The position numbers were made by a program, and so were the translations under genes. 48,409 nucleotides of DNA, taken from positions 42,791 to 91,199 of the forward strand of contig FR889121.1 in NCBI GenBank assembly GCA_000436835.1, read 5' to 3'. The notes beneath the pieces were generated by a model, which saw only the letters and a program-made list of their open reading frames with translations, did not search any database and was not told where the DNA came from. Shown here piece after piece: positions 9,701 through 16,555 of this stretch (the stretch's first letter is position 1; the number at the start of each line of letters is the position of its first letter). This DNA comes from Eubacterium sp. CAG:251. GTDB taxonomy: Bacteria > Bacillota > Clostridia > Oscillospirales > Acutalibacteraceae.

Positions 9701-12700
9701 CTCTAACCGGCTCAGACTTATCCGCCAAATATAATTCCTTAAAAGCATAATCATTTTTATACTTATTAACTAATTCGGCAATACTTCCTGCGCTGTCAAC
9801 TTGGTCTTTGAAATTATCAGGCTGAAATAATGAAGCATTAGGCTTATATGCAAGTTTTTGCTTTACAAGATTGTTTATTTTGCTATATAAATCCCATGCT
9901 TTCTTTTCATTAAGTTTGTGTTCGGCTTTAACTGATATCGGAGTATAAGCGTCAGAAGAATAAACCTTATTTGCATTACTTTCTTGTGGGTCAATAGTCT
10001 TTTTATCAAAAACAAGTGAAATATCGCCAAATTCATTATTTGCGCTGATATTTTGTGCTTTCATTATTGCTATCGACGGACTTGGTAAACCACCGAGTTC
10101 TAATGCACTGAGCAGTTTACTTTCGGTAGTATTATGAATTGCAACAAGTTCCTTTGCTTCCTCAATAGGTATATCAAGTGAAAATTTTGTTTCATTATTA
10201 TTGACATTTGAAGCATTATTTGCTATATTATCTGTGCGAGACAGTTCGTTGTTATTATGAGCTCTGGATATTTTGTCCTTTGCGTTTAATGCGACTGTCT
10301 CGTTTTTATTTTGCAAATTCATATTGTGAATATAAAATTTATTTTCAACAGGAGTTTTCTTTATTTTTATTTCCACATTATAATTTTCACCGTCAACTAT
10401 TGCAGGATGACTAAGTACTAAAAATGGACTACCCTCTTTTGAGTGGTAGTTTTTTTCATTTTCATTAACCACCTCTGCATATCTAATCATATCCGGTAAA
10501 TTATCAATAACGGCAATTTTTGCGATTTTAATTTTACGTGGCAATTTTACATATCGCTTTTCTGTAGATAATGTTTCTCTGATTCCGTTTTTAGTTATTG
10601 AAACAACAATATCCGTATCGGCATTTACAACTATATTTTTGTTATTTTGATTAAAGAAGTTTTCATTATTAAGTGCTGTTAAAACTTTCTTTTGAATATA
10701 TACAAAATCATTAAGGGTTCTTGCTGTATTTGGTATACCATACTTTTCTAATTTCTCGTTAGAATTAATATCAACATCAGCAAATTTACCGAGAGTTACA
10801 GAATTTTTAGTGTTTTCCTCAACCTCGGTACCGTTATAAAGATTATTGCTTGCATTATCAAGCATATCAAGAAACTGTTTGCGGATATGGTCGGCTCTCT
10901 TTTGCTCCATTTCCATAGCGTTCCTTGCAGCCGTCTGCAAATTAGAAGTAGCAATCACATTTTTAATTTTCTCAATAACAGACTTAAGGAAATCTGCGAT
11001 TGTTTCAATAATGCTTTTCTTTTCAGCCTCGGTTTTGTTGTCACTAAGCCACTTTGCAAACTGCTCAACGCCCTCGTCTGTAGAGAAAAGACCCGATACA
11101 GCGTCGTTGGTAAGCTCGTCTATTGCCTCAGCTCTTGTTTTTGACCCCTCAGCCTTAGTATATGTATCGATATAAGCGTCAACAAGAGCGTTAAAATTAT
11201 CTGCGCCCTTGTAGCTGACATACCAATCACGAATAGCAGACTGCACGTTTTTGTATTCCTGCTCATTATAAGCAAGCCCAAACTCGCCAAGCTCGTGAAT
11301 AAGCGCATTATACTCACCGCTGCCGTCTGCATTAATGATAATTTTAGCAAGTGACGGAATAAACTGACCGTTTCCGCCCTGTCTGCCGTCGGAGTGTCTT
11401 TCAATATCCACTCTTGTTTTCCTTGCAACCTCGGTAAAGACATCATCAATCGTACTGTCGCTGTCAGAAATATTCTTGTATTCACCTTCAATATGCCTTG
11501 TGGTTTTTGTAGGTGATTTTTTATTTTTTCTCTGTTCCTCGATATAAGCGTCATAACTTTTAGCGTCCGTTTGTCCCGAACGGTAAATATTAATCGCCTT
11601 ATCGCCGAGGAATTTAACGGCAGGATAAAAAGCCGGGTTTCTCATAACGAATTCATTAAACGCCACATCAGGCTTTGCAACGCCCAAATCATACAGCATT
11701 TTCGCCTGAGATACATACATACTTACACTTGCGCCCTTTAAATTATTCGGGTCAAAATTGACATAAACGGCATTTGCCCCGGAGTTGCCGAAGTTTTTAT
11801 TTATAATTTCATTTATCAGGACCTGCTGCGTTTGATTTTCGAACGAAATATTGTTGTAATCAATGTCGCCGGCTGAGGTTTTAACCTTGAAATTACTGCG
11901 GTCGGTGCTGACCTCGAATGGGTGCTTGCCATAGATTTTTACCTCCGCTTGGTTTCCGTCTGCCGTAATAGCAACAGCATTAACATTATATTTAGGATTG
12001 TCACTCTGTTGTTCTGCTGTGAACGTTTCTGCAGGCTTTTGCGTATATTCCAATACGTTTGGTGTATTTTCCTCTAAAGCGGCATTTTGAGCATTCTCTG
12101 CCCTTTGCTGATACTTGTTGTAGCCGCCATAAGTAAAGCTATAATCTGTATAGCCGTTCTTAAGCTTAGTCGACAATGCTTCAAGCGAATCGTTGCTGAT
12201 ATCTTTTTCGGTAAAGTTTGAGCCAAACTGTTCATTTATGGCATTAATAGCTTTTTCACTATCCTTAATCACCTTGACATCATATCGGCTCAATTCAAAG
12301 CCATTAACCATTTTGCTTATGGCCTTATTTATTCTGTCCTCGTTTTTTTCGCCCTCAATTGCCGTGGCAATGTTTTCCTTGAACCCCTCTTTCACTATCT
12401 CTGATTGAAGCTGTCCGAGCCTTTTTTCATTAAGCTTACTGTAATCAGCTTCATCATAAATAGAAGCGCCGGCAAGTACATCACCGTTTGCTTGACTTGT
12501 CTTAACCTTTGCCTGCAATTCCTCGGCATACTTATATGCCTTGCTGTTTTTATTCTTAGAAAGCCCCTCGTCTATAATCGCCTGAATATCGCTGTTGCTT
12601 TGTGCTTTTGCTTCTGCGCCGAGCTTTTTATTATCGATATTATTTTGTGTGCTTTCAATAATCTTGTTCGGTGCAATTTCACTACCTGACATAACAGCGC

Positions 12701-14243
12701 CGGCAAAGCCTGCCTGCAAGGCGGCGAAGATATCCTCGGCAAGCATAGACTTAACAACCTCTTTGTCTGCCTCTTGTTCGCTCAAACCTTGTTCAAGATA
12801 GCTTCTTTTAAGCTGCGAAAGCTCGCTTAATTGTCCCTGTGTAATTTGGTCGTACGTTCTGTCTACAACATTACCGATAATTTCCTCTGTGCCCTCATTA
12901 AGTCCGCTTACAAGAATTTTGCCGAATGTGCTGTTGCCTTTTACGTCCGCCCATTCAAGCGGAGCGCCCACCATTTCGGTAAGAAAATTAATTAATGCGC
13001 TTTTTACGCTGCTTTTAATCGTTTCGCCTGAAGAACTTCCGCTTGCAAGCTGTGAAGACATATCATCACCCATAGCTGCCGTACTGAATACGCCGTTAAT
13101 AAGTGCTTGTTTTGCCTTTTCTGCCTTACCCGAAGCGGTAATACCGCCTGTTATTCCGCCGCCAAAAAGTAATGAATTGTAAACATTTTCAGCCATTTGG
13201 TCTATGTTATCATATAGTGCCGCATTAACATTACCCATATTGTTGCCGAGAATTTCAATTTCGTTATTCTTATTGACGCTTATAGGGCCTATTTTCTTTC
13301 CGGCAAGATTGATAAGTCCGTCATTTGCAGCCTTATCTTCAAGTCCTTTTCGTGTGCCGTACGCTGCATTCGTAATAAAGTCCGCTGTGCCGTTAATACT
13401 GCTTTTACCGTTCACCGCCATATCAATGGTATTTGCTATATTCGCCTGCGCTCTTAAAGGGGAAGTAAGCGTTCTTGCCGCCTGCATTATAACCGGGTGC
13501 TCCTGTGCCGCTTTTTCAGCGCCTTTTATAACCTTTGCCTGCTGCTCATTGTTTTTATTAGCAACATAATAATCAATCAAGTCCTCTGCCTTGATATCCT
13601 TATATCCTTTCTTGTTAATAAGGCTTTGAAGTTCTTTGAGTGAATCATTATATTTTTTGCTATAGTCAACGTCATTTTGACCCTTTGAGCCTACACCCAT
13701 AACATTAAGCATAGCACTGCTCATATCATCAGCACCCGAAGCCTTGTTTTTCTCGACAATTGCGTTTTTAAATTTGTACGCCTGCTCTGCTTTTTTTGAT
13801 ATTTCCTTATCTTTGCTTAAAGCGTTCTTGTTTTTAGCTGCCGTTTCTTCTCTTGCTTTTTGCTTACTGCCGTTCAATGTCTCATACTCTTCCTTAAGCT
13901 TATCGTATGCGCTCTGCTTTTTCTCTTTTTCCTTTTGAGCAGATTTATAGTTTTTCTTTGCCTCGGAAGCGGAAATACCGTCGGCAGGATTAATTATATT
14001 TAATATAGCCTTAAGCTGGCTTTTCCTCTCATCATTAATTCCTTTCTTTTGCTCGTTTTTATAGGCTTTAGTGTTTTTAATATAATCATCATAATAAAGC
14101 TTATACGTATTTGCAGATACATTGCTGCGGTTCTTCTTTGCACCCTCATACATAGAACGAGAGTATTCGTATGCGTCCTTTTTCTGCTTTTCTTCATCAC
14201 GCTTTTTAGCTTTTTTTCTTAATTTTTCATAATCAACAGCCAT
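3786..14243 (-). CDS. Giant polyvalent virion protein (3485 residues), probably ejected or internal
   Basis: One open frame of 10.4 kb, over a quarter of the prophage. Seen in order: basic coiled-coil N-terminus with many Lys/Glu (1-230); small hydrophobic segments with ITGGITASG and FAALQAGFAGAVMSG (about 360-515); NFDPNNLKGASVSMYVSQAK region (about 830); IIINADGSGEYNALIHELGE (about 968-987), which looks like a degenerate metallopeptidase helix; a beta-rich block with VLSHPAIVDGENYNVEIKI (about 1225-1305); VAIHNTTESKLLSALELGGL (about 1368); YFEAKPQRAVYFNEVYTAVI (about 1812); coiled coil (about 2034); a conserved C-terminal block with FASASVAIQQPSAIGRAL (about 2800) and hydrophobic RIVASLVIASVINALLQSIV (about 2998). 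These blocks resemble the large polyvalent protein-associated domains (LPD-type) of phage multi-domain proteins; individual domain names are uncertain. Location last among the tail/internal genes suggests delivery into the host with the DNA. Confidence 0.75.
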   Translation of the reverse strand: MAVDYEKLRKKAKKRDEEKQKKDAYEYSRSMYEGAKKNRSNVSANTYKLYYDDYIKNTKAYKNEQKKGINDERKSQLKAILNIINPADGISASEAKKNYKSAQKEKEKKQSAYDKLKEEYETLNGSKQKAREETAAKNKNALSKDKEISKKAEQAYKFKNAIVEKNKASGADDMSSAMLNVMGVGSKGQNDVDYSKKYNDSLKELQSLINKKGYKDIKAEDLIDYYVANKNNEQQAKVIKGAEKAAQEHPVIMQAARTLTSPLRAQANIANTIDMAVNGKSSINGTADFITNAAYGTRKGLEDKAANDGLINLAGKKIGPISVNKNNEIEILGNNMGNVNAALYDNIDQMAENVYNSLLFGGGITGGITASGKAEKAKQALINGVFSTAAMGDDMSSQLASGSSSGETIKSSVKSALINFLTEMVGAPLEWADVKGNSTFGKILVSGLNEGTEEIIGNVVDRTYDQITQGQLSELSQLKRSYLEQGLSEQEADKEVVKSMLAEDIFAALQAGFAGAVMSGSEIAPNKIIESTQNNIDNKKLGAEAKAQSNSDIQAIIDEGLSKNKNSKAYKYAEELQAKVKTSQANGDVLAGASIYDEADYSKLNEKRLGQLQSEIVKEGFKENIATAIEGEKNEDRINKAISKMVNGFELSRYDVKVIKDSEKAINAINEQFGSNFTEKDISNDSLEALSTKLKNGYTDYSFTYGGYNKYQQRAENAQNAALEENTPNVLEYTQKPAETFTAEQQSDNPKYNVNAVAITADGNQAEVKIYGKHPFEVSTDRSNFKVKTSAGDIDYNNISFENQTQQVLINEIINKNFGNSGANAVYVNFDPNNLKGASVSMYVSQAKMLYDLGVAKPDVAFNEFVMRNPAFYPAVKFLGDKAINIYRSGQTDAKSYDAYIEEQRKNKKSPTKTTRHIEGEYKNISDSDSTIDDVFTEVARKTRVDIERHSDGRQGGNGQFIPSLAKIIINADGSGEYNALIHELGEFGLAYNEQEYKNVQSAIRDWYVSYKGADNFNALVDAYIDTYTKAEGSKTRAEAIDELTNDAVSGLFSTDEGVEQFAKWLSDNKTEAEKKSIIETIADFLKSVIEKIKNVIATSNLQTAARNAMEMEQKRADHIRKQFLDMLDNASNNLYNGTEVEENTKNSVTLGKFADVDINSNEKLEKYGIPNTARTLNDFVYIQKKVLTALNNENFFNQNNKNIVVNADTDIVVSITKNGIRETLSTEKRYVKLPRKIKIAKIAVIDNLPDMIRYAEVVNENEKNYHSKEGSPFLVLSHPAIVDGENYNVEIKIKKTPVENKFYIHNMNLQNKNETVALNAKDKISRAHNNNELSRTDNIANNASNVNNNETKFSLDIPIEEAKELVAIHNTTESKLLSALELGGLPSPSIAIMKAQNISANNEFGDISLVFDKKTIDPQESNANKVYSSDAYTPISVKAEHKLNEKKAWDLYSKINNLVKQKLAYKPNASLFQPDNFKDQVDSAGSIAELVNKYKNDYAFKELYLADKSEPVRDIVQREKKTTLTSEDTDVFDFLNDNIKDTLQEIENKPLLPSKLWVERYDSKIKQSIADYYKSLIPGISDENIDNIFNNSGEIKTAFQRKAFVKKAIDYLKNGAEKVELVSDDEATHNLIDDKINQKEYESWLNDLFDGVVEKKGIWKGNDPFDESGERKNWESLYWDYNLENIVKAMNNQNAQGGNFLVSNIIGGSAKKYNNLDEVRNDESRLQNVNDEEYNQIRNNLYKRFREIAQSMTKNDNPFAVADIIVDGVAKTETKSGLANYLKTELKGWANYSDMAVDDIWTLVNDIRALPTSYFEAKPQRAVYFNEVYTAVIPDNASQKLKNALKNAGVSYAEYKANNEQSRLDVVNSLEDIRFSRDVNIDEFDEREYTNVKLSKAEYNKLYSEALTWDSDKVGKVCHKYLGGMHYCYVFDNDYNLIVLDKDVSKNIHERRDINNVNSDRRNISGRYEIFEDFDGYNNSSIRYVENRRTTTNNDKLDKEKIQRERDGYGRGNFEDVNYDKTSEEKYSRDVDYAEYAELKRENKHLKEINEVLKHQFELTNGREVSTNSLLIAARKIIKLTPTRMTGVDVAKEMKSWHTLDTSQQFFNAAYDLAQKLVENEKQLKYQPTQEEQEMLDYLKNTEIKLSDKQKEEVSYYFGSYGKYKNAARGKINITENGIPLDDLANEMEELFGGLMPSDNSQDLPIALLDMVNTYKDKVIENDYGYSKEEYLESLANDILSYYFKTNLYETKADKNEKRFLSARSKYAQQISNYQKLLADEKAKHKKEFSEFRKEQIKKNQDYRSNLYRDTIQYKAEFRKNFKEEKLKAEYRKRIKRNLLRLASLTKQTKTKHIPNNMVESVRDLCYTVTTDTKFDDKILDKVKNLNDSFTRLSADKTDTYHYITNLYNEWLMKDLAALENSIGNKTVAMLNSTELSKLDDIISMTLTTIGKANKLFGYERNKTIEKSVSKVKEEIESISVKQINNRYLRSLGYNSMKPEYFFEYLGSDELLKLYRDVRKGEDTWAVTISDSKNFANDIREKYNWKSWNFDKITEYKSLLGEKLKFDLQDLMSLYAFSRREQAKNHILHGGIKFADTKNKKKSNKYSTHKLSKQDLKYLTDLLTEEQKEYVRDMVKYLSTDMAEKGNEVTRQLYDVELFKEENYFPMKVDGDSVKEKSTEVKGTKKIKNSGMTNATVEGAKQALILNGFDSVWASHVDEMAKYHAFTLPLENFDKVYNYSDIDDSDNLTSIKEKIENNYGNEAISYISKLIENINGGVVHEAGSDIVDKLTSIFKKNAVFASASVAIQQPSAIGRALSIIDTKYFAKTTFTKRSYDEIKKYAPVAIIKEMGYFDTNMAQSTVDYLNNVDYKGKEKIAAFFKDGAFRDEVFGYTASKADEITWSHIWNACKAETKDKYPDLSTEERLKKAGERFTDVITKTQVYDSVFSRSALMRSKDRLTKVATAFMAEPTTSLNMLFNAAVQAKRGKFSKKKATRIVASLVIASVINALLQSIVTAARNDDDDKTYLEAYLAELIPNFIDNANPVNQIAFVKDVANIFKGYDVTRADMDSVGDLVSAVKNLWSDNLTPWKKVQNIAGALGAFFGWPIENVMRDVRSVYNMVHKGLTIGLGVNKSALKSATMDGIKESLVTDDVLAVFGLDLFPEKDKQQMIYEAIMDGNNDMYKRIADNVSNPDNYIKKGLIENDERVAKAGLAYLDGDIGTAINTAKELESDGFDYELAYKAIKAYSSEIQKAAGYKADSDDKKYKQSLETLISSGTDKETVKKAIDTVEIDEEQDSKDSKLYNKTDLINALNSGDESVLKTVIDGNIATDISNGKTKTEAEKSIKSSLKSAFKEEYLAADNSKRSQIKTKLKSTGYFDDEDFTNWEASSYNTEAMVEAFKSNDTKNIRNYVDNRIKAKVANGMTQDNAVFGIRTSITNQYKAKFINGNADEKAKIITIMTKTGLYGNRTDVINYINKYWLK

Positions 14244-14253
14244 TGTTTTCTCC

Positions 14254-15462
14254 TTACATAAGATTATAGTGGTCTAAAAGCCACGCCTCTTGTTTATCGT
14301 TTATTACCTTTTTATCCTTTAGCGATTTAATTGCATTTACTCTGCCATAGTCAGTTGAATTACTGCCTATTTGTTGTAACATACCATTAGGAATTTTAAG
14401 CTTTTCTTGTTTTTGCTTTGCCTTTGAATCTAAATCTTTTGGAATTGAAGCAGTATCTTTGCTATATTCCGATTTATCATTAGCAGTATACGAATAACTT
14501 GAACTTCCGCTTGACCGCCTGCCGCCTGAGCCACCGCTGCTCTTAGGCGGAGTATATTTGTATTGCTTATAAATAGCGTCTGCCTGATACTGAGTAATGT
14601 TACCTTTCTTAATCTGGGCTTTAAGGTACGCTTTCATTCCCTTGTTATCCTTTTTTTCCCGGTAGCTGTCCGCTTTATCGGCAGCGATAGAAACATTAAC
14701 CTCGTTCATAGACCAATATTCATCTCGCTTATTTTGTTTTGTATCTTCCTTAAGCTGAGCCTTAAATTGTCTGCTGTTTTCTTTAAGGCTGTTATCGTTC
14801 CAATAACGCTCACTGTTTGTTTCTGCGGCTTCATTTGCTGCGTTTTGCTCTTTCCAATATTGGTCAAGCCAAAAGTCTCTGTTATCCGTATATTGATTAA
14901 TGGCATTAGCGTTCTCCTGATTCGACCTGCCTGCTGCAGCACCGGCGATATCAGCCCAGGCATTGTTGCGGTTTGCATTGCTGTTTTCATTATTTTTATA
15001 TCCCTCAATAGCCGCCTGATATGCCGCCAAATCGTTTTGCTTTTGTGCGTACCATTCTTCCTGGGCTTGCTGATAAAACGCAGGCAAAGCGGCGTCAACA
15101 TTTGCCTGATACGCATTATCCGTTTGGGCGGCAACCTGCGGTGCATATGTTGAGCCATATCCGCCGGTCAAATTATTTGCCGCTTGCTGAGTGGCCGCTG
15201 TGGATAAACCGCCGAGCTGCCGATAAAGTTCCGCCCACTGCTGATACGCTTTGTCATTTGCTTTATCGTAAGAAAAAGCACCTTTGCTTGCAACTCTGTT
15301 ATACATTTCTTGCATTTGCTGTGCGTAATTATTCGGTGCATTATTCGGCTGAGAATACGCCAACTGTTGAGCTGCCTCTCTCTGTCGCTTTTGCTCCTCT
15401 GTTTCGGCATAAGGAGTATTATATTGCTCGTATTTGCTTCTTGTGTTGTTTGATATAGCCAT
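14254..15462 (-). CDS. Ala/Asn/Gln/Tyr-rich putative internal (ejection) virion protein
   Basis: 402 residues, low complexity and helical, rich in Ala, Gln, Asn and Tyr. Residues 60-130 contain KGAFSYDKANDKAYQQWAEL and NNLTGGYGSTYAPQVAAQT, which align with the same region of the next gene upstream (15471..16328), so the two are paralogues. A Ser/Gly linker near 310-330 (SGGSGGRRSSGSSS) separates a C-terminal helical domain with NPxGMLQQIG-like and WLLDHYNLM segments. In short-tailed phages such proteins are often stored in the head and ejected first to form a conduit. It lies 10 bp upstream of the giant gene in the same operon. No enzyme motif is seen and the role is inferred from position and composition. 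Confidence 0.65.
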   Translation of the reverse strand: MAISNNTRSKYEQYNTPYAETEEQKRQREAAQQLAYSQPNNAPNNYAQQMQEMYNRVASKGAFSYDKANDKAYQQWAELYRQLGGLSTAATQQAANNLTGGYGSTYAPQVAAQTDNAYQANVDAALPAFYQQAQEEWYAQKQNDLAAYQAAIEGYKNNENSNANRNNAWADIAGAAAGRSNQENANAINQYTDNRDFWLDQYWKEQNAANEAAETNSERYWNDNSLKENSRQFKAQLKEDTKQNKRDEYWSMNEVNVSIAADKADSYREKKDNKGMKAYLKAQIKKGNITQYQADAIYKQYKYTPPKSSGGSGGRRSSGSSSYSYTANDKSEYSKDTASIPKDLDSKAKQKQEKLKIPNGMLQQIGSNSTDYGRVNAIKSLKDKKVINDKQEAWLLDHYNLM

Positions 15463-15470
15463 AATTGCAC

Positions 15471-16328
15471 CTACTTTCCTCTTGATTTTTTCTTGGCAAT
15501 TGTTTCCATTTTATTATTATGACGTCTTGTTTCGGAAAGCTGTTGGTCTGCCTGGGTTGCTTGCTGATTAAGCGTATTTGTTTTATTAATTTCATTAGCA
15601 TTGTAATCATTAGCCCAATTAACCTGGCTCTGTGCGTTATTAACTCTTGTCTGCGCTGCATTCCTGTTATCGCTCCACAAGCCGTATTGATTGTTGTAAT
15701 CATCTTTATAGGCGGTATTAAATACGTTATATGCATTATTTGCCGCATTAAGTTTGTTATAATAACTGCTTTCTTCTGCCGCCTTTTGGTTGTTTACAAG
15801 ATTATATCTGTCTTGTATTTGGTTGTATTCGTTTTGCCAATTAGTAAGAGCATTTGCTCTAAGCTCAATTGCCTTATCGCTCAGTCCGTTCATTGTATTG
15901 TTGTATGCCTGCTGCGCTGATTGCTGAGCATAACTGTTGTTATATCCGCCTGTATTTGTAGAAGCTGCTGCAAGCTGATTTTTCATTGCGCCGGCACCTG
16001 CCGATAAATACTGTTGCTTATATATTTGGAAAAGTTGGTCTTTTTCCTGGTCGTAACTAAAATCGCCGTAATTCATTATTTGGTCGAACAAATCATCAAC
16101 CGTGGTTTGAAGCTTTTGCTGCGAAGCGTCAAAGTTTGCTTTTCCCTGTCCGCTGTAAAGGTCATTCCAATCATTAAAAGCGTTTTCGGACCTTTCTTTA
16201 TATCCAGCGGCGTCGTTATAATTAAAATCGCCTATCGCCGTAAGCGCATTTTGTGCCGCAGTCAGCTCGTTGTTATATCCTGACGTATCAATCGTTTTAG
16301 CCTTATATTTTGGTGTTTTCTTTGACAT
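15471..16328 (-). CDS. Ala/Asn/Gln/Tyr-rich putative internal virion protein, paralogue of the next gene
   Basis: 285 residues. Centre contains GDFSYDQEKDQLFQIYKQQY, AMKNQLAAASTNTGGYNNSY and AQQSAQQAYNNTMNGLSDKA, matching the arrangement F-S-Y-D-x3-D, then T-G-G-Y-x-S/N-x-Y-A in the downstream protein. Extremely rich in Asn, Gln, Ala and Tyr, with long predicted helices and a basic C-terminus (METIAKKKSRGK). No signal peptide or enzyme motif. Together with its paralogue and the giant protein it forms a three-gene set in the place where short-tailed phages encode internal ejection proteins. Confidence 0.65.
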   Translation of the reverse strand: MSKKTPKYKAKTIDTSGYNNELTAAQNALTAIGDFNYNDAAGYKERSENAFNDWNDLYSGQGKANFDASQQKLQTTVDDLFDQIMNYGDFSYDQEKDQLFQIYKQQYLSAGAGAMKNQLAAASTNTGGYNNSYAQQSAQQAYNNTMNGLSDKAIELRANALTNWQNEYNQIQDRYNLVNNQKAAEESSYYNKLNAANNAYNVFNTAYKDDYNNQYGLWSDNRNAAQTRVNNAQSQVNWANDYNANEINKTNTLNQQATQADQQLSETRRHNNKMETIAKKKSRGK

Positions 16329-16342
16329 ATATCCTCACCGTC

Positions 16343-16555
16343 CTATATTTCATATTCCTTTGTCGTTTGGTCGCTGTATTTAACTGTAATTAAATGCGTT
16401 GTTGCAACTATATCAACTACATATTTTGCCTCGTTTGCATTACCTCTGTTGCTGTCTATATACCTCTGCAGTTTATTAACAAGCTGCTCAATATAATTCA
16501 CAACGTAAGGCAAATTGCCTGTTGCGCTCATTTTACTTATAATCGGCAATTTCAT
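16343..16555 (-). CDS. Small conserved-looking phage structural-region protein, unknown
   Basis: 70 residues from ATG at 16555, which overlaps the stop of the tail protein gene as ATGA and has AGGTAGGTGG upstream; an earlier in-frame ATG at 16579 lacks a site. The protein begins KLPIISKMSATGNLPYVVNY and has one amphipathic helix (YIEQLVNKLQRYI) followed by beta strands (YVVDIVATTHLITVKYSD). No known family is recognised. Coupled translation suggests stoichiometric production with the tail propeller protein. Confidence 0.65.
   Translation of the reverse strand: MKLPIISKMSATGNLPYVVNYIEQLVNKLQRYIDSNRGNANEAKYVVDIVATTHLITVKYSDQTTKEYEI

Noticed and set aside
3786..14243. The giant protein as a siphovirus tape measure
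   Set aside because: No tail-tube, tail-terminator or Dit/Tal set is near it, and the block composition is polyvalent rather than one long coiled coil. Capsid and propeller genes indicate a short tail.
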